Origin: Liolophura sinensis
Lineage: Eukaryota; Mollusca; Polyplacophora; Chitonida; Chitonidae
Direction: 5' to 3'
NCBI RefSeq assembly: GCF_032854445.1
Contig: NC_088302.1
Span: 5,515,338 to 5,579,337 of the forward strand
Length of the DNA stretch: 64,000 bases
Numbering within the stretch: position 1 is the stretch's first letter; every line of letters begins with the position of its first letter. The notes below the pieces were generated by a model, which did no database searches, was not told the DNA's origin, and saw only the letters and a program-made list of their open reading frames with translations. Made by a program: the position numbers and the translations under genes. Of the stretch, positions 61,801-64,000 are shown piece by piece.

Positions 61801-62622
61801 AATTTGGGACACCTGGTCTGCTCATTGTGGCCAATATATATGTGATTCTAGCACGAATATTGAGTTTCTTTTTTGTCACATGGTTAGACCATTTTATGAA
61901 CAAAATACTAATATCTTTACTTTTCCAAAAGGCTGTTAAAGAAATGTAATATTCTACTGTCAACACTACACATATCTGTCCCAAATTTGAGAAGAATTAG
62001 GGTACGCGTGACTCACTAGAATGTCCTATTCTCTACTAGTATTTACCTAAAACATGGTCCTACTTCATGGTAGCATGCAATAATTATATCAGTAGCCTCT
62101 GTGTTTGCTTCCTTTAGTCACGAATTCCTATAAATCTGGACAATAACTGAATTTTCGTGAATTGGAGGACTAGTTCAGGGTAGGAAAGATGTAGTGATAT
62201 TTATTCCGATAATTACGATAAATGAAACTTACATATTTTGATAAACTTAGTATGTTTATAAGTTGACTGTTTCTCGGTCGTTCTGTGGGAATAAAGTTCA
62301 AGTATTATTGGCGTGTTCTATCCTAAAATAGTAATAGCATTTGAAATTTGCCTGCTTCATACATCAGAGGTAAATTATTTGACGAGACATATTTGATAAA
62401 CATTATTTACTGATGTTATGATTACTATAACTGTGTAACGCTGGATTTCAGATCGCCTATGGCTCCACGACACCGACTTTATCCAACAGGAAAAAGTTCC
62501 CTTACTTTTTCCGCACGATTTCTTCGGCGAACGACTTCATCCCAGCTCAGATTGAAGTTTTGAAGAAATTTGGTTGGCAAAGAGTCGCGACCCTAAACGA
62601 GAACAGCGAACCTTTCGCTAGT
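37577..62622 (+). CDS. GABA-B-receptor-like class C GPCR, 5' part (3 exons)
   Basis: Exons 37577-37819, 56606-56743 and 62452-62622 are all in phase 0 with GT/AG junctions and give 184 residues. The protein starts with a signal peptide (hydrophobic core LLPIFAAASVF). The start of the Venus-flytrap domain follows: KLYIGGLFPLTNG, ALFAVEHVNNNTDILPDYE, GALFSGPSVSVAEVAGYWHL, IAYGSTTPTLSNRKKFPYFF, RTISSANDF and FGWQRVATL. The order and wording match GABA-B receptor subunits ('ILPDYEL', 'S..vA......w.l', 'ys...P.Ls....fp.ffRt.ps'). It is probably a plasma-membrane receptor, and the ligand cannot be inferred from this part. The rest of the ectodomain and the seven-helix region lie beyond the window. 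Which subunit or invertebrate paralogue it is remains unclear. Confidence 0.85.
37965..38040 (-). mobile_element. SINE-A 3' fragment
   Basis: The minus strand carries ccaccatatgtttggccgct, gtataagtgaaatattgtag and ggcgtaaaatac, the 3' end of SINE-A, much decayed. Confidence 0.6.
38070..38600 (-). repeat. Dispersed repeat R1, longest copy
   Basis: The minus strand reads cattcgtataccagtcgtca, accaataaggacgttacagg, gaatcatgcacagagaagca, gattgcaactgttcatctat, ccaacgtggcgacccaatac and ccctagccccgggttaagat, ending near taaccttgacacc. It is about 530 bp, has no coding frame, and lies in receptor intron 1. Confidence 0.75.
39895..40375 (-). repeat. Dispersed repeat R1 copy
   Basis: It has the same block order as the 38070 copy, including cattcgtaaaccaaccgtca-like, ttctgacgggaaaacacaag and ccccgggttaagcagaattg, and it shares the right-hand extension (gtggaggcgtttgatggtac). 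It is in the same orientation, 1.8 kb away. Confidence 0.75.
40376..41740. other. Receptor intron 1, mostly unique
   Basis: It contains a tRNA-like fragment at about 41330-41440 (B-box-like gagttcgaatcc) and an AAAT microsatellite at about 41447-41510. No exon was recognised. Confidence 0.45.
41745..42475 (+). repeat. Dispersed repeat R1 copy, split by a SINE
   Basis: Left part 41745-41964 (gacgttcgtatgccagtcgt, caaggccaattcccaaaacg, gagaagcggtcaacagtttt). Right part 42298-42475 (attgcaactgttcatacatt, caacgtggcgaccccaattc). The two parts join cleanly when the SINE-B and one copy of its target-site duplication are removed. Confidence 0.8.
41965..42297 (-). mobile_element. SINE-B, full length, inserted in R1
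   Basis: On the minus strand it runs from a tRNA-like head (gatagcacagttggtagagc) to the CACT-repeat tail. A 13-bp target-site duplication, cag(t/g)gatgtttga, lies at 41952-41964 and 42298-42310 with one mismatch. Confidence 0.87.
42477..42535. mobile_element. SINE tail fragment of a third type
   Basis: ggctttacgccacatcggca and ttcagccatatcgtggcgac form a short tail-like motif of the widespread molluscan type. There is no head. Confidence 0.4.
42550..43225 (-). pseudogene. Decayed reverse transcriptase (possibly Penelope-like)
   Basis: On the minus strand, in several frames: GVNCMWILKNSKGVPEE, then LWDFSTLCATIPHAALIHRF, PMGTNCAPLLVDLYLFSYEY, NRYIDDLIALNN (YIDD box at 42725-42736) and TSFLDLYLYKH. 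This order (DFSTLYTTIPH, GTNCAPLLADLFL, RYIDD, SYLDL) is that of a reverse transcriptase family abundant in invertebrates. I think it is Penelope-like but am not sure of the clade. Stops and a frameshift interrupt it. It lies antisense in receptor intron 1. Confidence 0.75.
43226..44025. other. Receptor intron 1, no feature
   Basis: Part of the flank may belong to the reverse transcriptase element, but no readable frame remains. Confidence 0.35.
44030..44340. repeat. Degenerate ~30-bp repeat
   Basis: Loose units of the form 'cttgagaaaaagagcttgta' plus about 10 bp, roughly ten times. The minus-strand frame at 43903-44193 is a product of it. Confidence 0.55.
44718..44830. repeat. ~28-bp tandem repeat (ctactgtaaatatttcccct)
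   Basis: Four units with the variable end atagtcc / atattcc. Confidence 0.85.
44831..45750. other. Receptor intron 1, no feature
   Basis: Unique AT-rich DNA. Confidence 0.4.
45752..45905 (+). mobile_element. SINE-A with internal deletion
   Basis: The head-derived gcgctagcgcagcgtgatga and agcctctcaccaatgcgatc jump from the B-box area (cgtgagttc) straight to cctcccaccataatgctggt. The central ~100 bp is missing, then a tail of AAATA repeats follows. Confidence 0.78.
45910..47700. other. Receptor intron 1, no feature
   Basis: Unique sequence, with no exon or repeat recognised. Confidence 0.4.
47730..48085. repeat. Purine-rich GACAGRYAGATG repeat
   Basis: Irregular repetition of gacaggcagatggacag on the + strand. 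Its complement yields Cys/Pro/Ser/Leu-rich open frames (PSACPS-like) on the minus strand up to 132 codons. These are low complexity, not genes. Confidence 0.82.
48090..50435. other. Receptor intron 1, no feature
   Basis: Unique sequence. Confidence 0.4.
50450..50615. repeat. GGGCA/TGCCC-rich palindromic repeat element
   Basis: It contains paired motifs 'gcccag..gatcgcat', 'gatctgcccac', 'gatctgggcaaacccatgcc' and the perfect palindrome tcccatatatatggga. The ends ccatagatgatgggc and atccatctatgcggg resemble inverted copies. It is probably a short non-autonomous element. Confidence 0.5.
50691..51382. repeat. Long-spaced 35-bp direct repeat
   Basis: cgtcgcgctcagatg followed by a T-run and aataatccaaatt occurs at 50691-50725 and 51347-51382, with one extra T in the second. 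The 621 bp between them have no recognised content. Confidence 0.75.
51385..51595. repeat. ~33-bp tandem repeat (ctttagtggtgttctgactt)
   Basis: About six degenerate units with gggacaccct-type joints. It begins immediately after the second copy of the 35-bp direct repeat. Confidence 0.8.
51600..52355. other. Receptor intron 1, no feature
   Basis: Unique sequence. Confidence 0.4.
52360..52695 (+). repeat. Dispersed repeat R1 copy
   Basis: gacattcgtataccattcgt, agtcgataatcgcaagatcc, gagaagcggtcatcagtttt and attgcaactgttcataaggg. The right end is cut short after the gcaactgttcat block. Confidence 0.75.
52875..53255 (+). repeat. Dispersed repeat R1 copy leading into the 53-bp array
   Basis: gacatgcgtataccatccgt, aattgcgaggccaattccaa, cattgcgactgttcgtatat, ccaacgtggcggtctgatgc and ccctagccctgggttacgca. 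The minisatellite starts about 20 bp after the last R1 block. Confidence 0.77.
53260..55600. repeat. 53-bp minisatellite
   Basis: About 44 units of gttcaccgtgtgatcttcag + tctatggttcatccctgtgt + tgtacagtttctg. A block of five units (53403) is repeated at 53668, an offset of 265 bp = 5 x 53. All + frames are long because the unit lacks stops and 53 is not a multiple of 3. The frames are not genes. Confidence 0.95.
55828..56033 (+). mobile_element. SINE-A, decayed, 5'-truncated
   Basis: ggccctctcaccaaagcgat, cagcaacatacagatggttg, ccaccatatggctgaccgtc and atcgccaatcaaataaataa. It is followed by a SINE-B tail scrap (gttcgacgttaaaccccaag) at about 56042-56062. Confidence 0.72.
56234..56432 (+). 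mobile_element. SINE-A, 5'-truncated
   Basis: gagcctctcacaaatgcggt, a B box in tgagttcaagttcagctgac, ggatggtcgtggtttccccc, gtataagtgaaacattcttg and aaaacgccaatcaaataaat. It ends about 170 bp upstream of receptor exon 2. Confidence 0.78.
56606..56743 (+). CDS. GABA-B-like receptor exon 2
   Basis: The acceptor TTTTACAG ends at 56605 and the donor GTACGT starts at 56744. Its 46 codons read GTSGLALKTVFEYLYGNP, then IIALVGALFSGPSVSVAEVA, then GYWHLIQ. The last 84 bp plus 7 bp of intron form the unit of the tandem array that follows. Confidence 0.86.
56660..57150 (+). repeat. 91-bp tandem array of half an exon plus its splice donor
   Basis: Units start (accatcatag) at 56660, 56751, 56842, 56933 and 57024, exactly 91 bp apart, with a sixth, decayed partial unit at 57115. 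Each full unit carries the last 84 bp of exon 2 and an intact donor (gtacgt or gtgcgt). Units 2 and 4 resemble each other (ggccgggtactgg, gtgcgt), as do 3 and 5 (agccggctgctgg, gtacgt), so a 182-bp dimer was duplicated. Confidence 0.95.
57160..58770. other. Receptor intron 2, no feature
   Basis: Unique sequence. Confidence 0.4.
58775..59075. repeat. 30-bp tandem repeat (gatctttctgactcatctac)
   Basis: About ten units (tctttctgactcatctaccg + agacgtatga). Since 30 is a multiple of 3, every frame gives a 10-residue repeat (e.g. DLSESSTEMH). There is no start context, splice support or homology, so I treat it as a minisatellite. Confidence 0.85.
59080..60590. other. Receptor intron 2, no feature
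   Basis: Unique sequence. Open frames at 59316-60033 have no recognised motif. Confidence 0.4.
60597..60747. mobile_element. 150-bp TIR element (MITE-like), copy 2
   Basis: Read on the minus strand it matches the element at 12012-12158: tgttattgcagcagattatt, cattctattaatttaacata and gcgttataataacaatacat. It is in opposite orientation to copy 1. Confidence 0.65.
60750..62450. other. Receptor intron 2, no feature
   Basis: Unique sequence up to the acceptor of exon 3. Confidence 0.4.
62452..62622 (+). CDS. GABA-B-like receptor exon 3
   Basis: The acceptor GGATTTCAG ends at 62451 and the donor GTAAGT starts at 62623. 57 codons in phase 0: IAYGSTTPTLSNRKKFPYFF, RTISSANDFIPAQIEVLKKF, GWQRVATLNENSEPFAS. 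This is the hinge-proximal part of the Venus-flytrap domain. Confidence 0.87.
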
Positions 62623-62929
62623 GTAAGTTCTGTGGTAGACAAATATCTAATGTTTCTTTTTCCATGTGCAGCCGCGTATATCTAACAAAACATATTTCAC
62701 AATTTGCCTGTTGCCGTGAGAGGCAGGCGAGAATGATATGTCATTCCACAGAAAATAGTTCCGCCAGAAAACAGTCCCATTATGGCTTTATAGTGGATTC
62801 CACTATTACTTTACACTAGATCGAATGATACATCTACGTTATCATTTCGACGTGCGGTGTCATTTTATTCAAAATAACTGAAATCCTTTCCGTTGTAATG
62901 GTTTAAACAGATTCCTATTAGGAGGCACT

Positions 62930-63045
62930 GGTATTAGCCCATCTTTGCTAACACGGTTAACGATTACTGTTAAGACACCAGCTCGATTCTGCTGTCAGGA
63001 CAACTGGATCGTGAGTTCGAATCCACCGGGGTTTGTTAAGTAACC
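62930..63045 (+). repeat. tRNA-like SINE head fragment
   Basis: cacggttaacgattactgtt, then a B-box-like gtgagttcgaatccaccggg. There is no folding acceptor stem, so it is not called as a tRNA gene. Confidence 0.4.
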
Positions 63046-63203
63046 GGGCGTTTTCATGTGCACTGTGTTTCAGTATTCTTGAGTCAAATAGAAACAAACC
63101 GAGACACGCCATCATGGAACAAACAGTGTACCAGGCATTGGGACATGGTTGTGAAGCAAAGTTCTCAAAGCCTCTTTGCACTATATCGGATAACGATGCC
63201 TCG

Positions 63204-63237
63204 CATACATGTAAGTGTCAAGACACTTACATGTATG
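63204..63237. repeat. Perfect 16-bp inverted repeat with 2-nt spacer
   Basis: catacatgtaagtgtc, then aa, then gacacttacatgtatg. Confidence 0.95.
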
Positions 63238-63469
63238 AGATGGTTGCTTGGTAATAACCAACTAAAAAGGCATTAAGGACCAAATGTAATAGTTTTTGGT
63301 TGAAATAAGACGCTGTCATTTTAATTTGCGATGAAAAACGATGAATGGCAGACGATCCAGAGAAATGTTTTGTACTGAGAGTTTCACCTATATATTTCTG
63401 TGTTTTGTTAAAGTTTCGTTTTTGGTTTGTGTTTGTCGTCTTTATATTAAACATAGGTTTCTAATGTGA

Positions 63470-63960
63470 AAAATGTGATTTTTGGAAAATTTAAAATACG
63501 CAGAATTGTGAAGGCGTCCATCATAGTGTGGTGAGTTGATGAAGTCACTGTGGAGAATATATATCTCGTGGAGTCAGATTTAAATTTCCTAGACATTCTT
63601 ATTTTTTACTAGAAGCTAAATTTAACTTTAGTATAAATATAGGCCTATGTATACGTAACATGCGACAATCTAAATCAAAACTGTATCTTGATAAAGAGAA
63701 TGTCTTGTTGTCTATCTGTAATATGCAATGTGCTATACGTAACGGAATTATACGTCTACATCGCTGACACGGACATTAATCCGTGCATGTTTTTAGCTTT
63801 AAGTCTCACGCCATATGACAGAGAAAAGGAGTAAAAAAGACACTGAAAACGGAAGTGGCCTTACCAGGGTTGTCAGCTGCTGTAAGTCATGGCTATAGTC
63901 AGTTTCGTTTCTCGAGATGCACAGTTCCTTGCGACGGTCTCTCTAATCAAACATCAGGTA
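63470..63960 (+). repeat. Dispersed element R2, diverged copy
   Basis: It shares with 30080-30380 the ordered blocks 'cat.atagt..agtg.g', 'gaagtcactgtggagaa', 'gccatat.acag.gaaaa' and 'ctatagtcagtttcgtt'. The TIR sequence itself is not found at this copy. Confidence 0.55.
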
Positions 63961-64000
63961 AACAATAAACCGACATCAGCTCCGTGGATCATCTGCTGTC

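Overview
This is nuclear DNA of an invertebrate animal, most likely a mollusc and perhaps a bivalve. The evidence is intron-split genes with GT..AG junctions, AT-rich intergenic DNA, and two tRNA-headed SINE families. The SINE tails (the 'ggggtttaacgtcgtact' type and the 'cggccagcattatggtggg' type) look like those common in molluscan genomes. I cannot name the species, and nothing bacterial is present.

Two protein-coding genes can be supported, both on the + strand and both cut by the window edges. (1) The 3' part of a PRMT9-type protein arginine methyltransferase lies at 573-8321. Seven exons join in a consistent reading phase to about 758 codons and end at a TAA. Its long exon carries an unusual cysteine-rich insert of about 100 residues, and one intron holds two minisatellites, one of them built on the E-box CACGTG. 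(2) The 5' part of a GABA-B-receptor-like class C GPCR lies at 37577-62622. It has a signal-peptide exon and two further exons of the Venus-flytrap ligand-binding domain, separated by introns of about 18.8 kb and 5.7 kb. The 3' part of its second exon, with its splice donor, is tandemly repeated in 91-bp units.

The rest is repeat-rich non-coding DNA. At least a dozen minisatellite arrays (unit sizes about 19, 20, 24, 30, 34, 38, 47, 52, 53, 60, 91 and 97 bp) fill roughly a fifth of the window. SINE copies are interspersed, several with intact target-site duplications. There is a decayed LINE with ORF1- and RT-like parts nested in a 47-bp array, a decayed reverse transcriptase of possible Penelope-like type on the minus strand, several short palindromic or TIR-bearing elements, and an unnamed dispersed repeat of about 0.4-0.5 kb (here 'R1') with at least seven copies. 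Many of the apparent long reading frames are artefacts of tandem repeats.

No operon logic applies. The most notable observations are the exon-plus-donor tandem array, the E-box minisatellite whose variation matches CpG decay, the R1 family with two copies touching minisatellites, and the Cys-rich PRMT9 insert.
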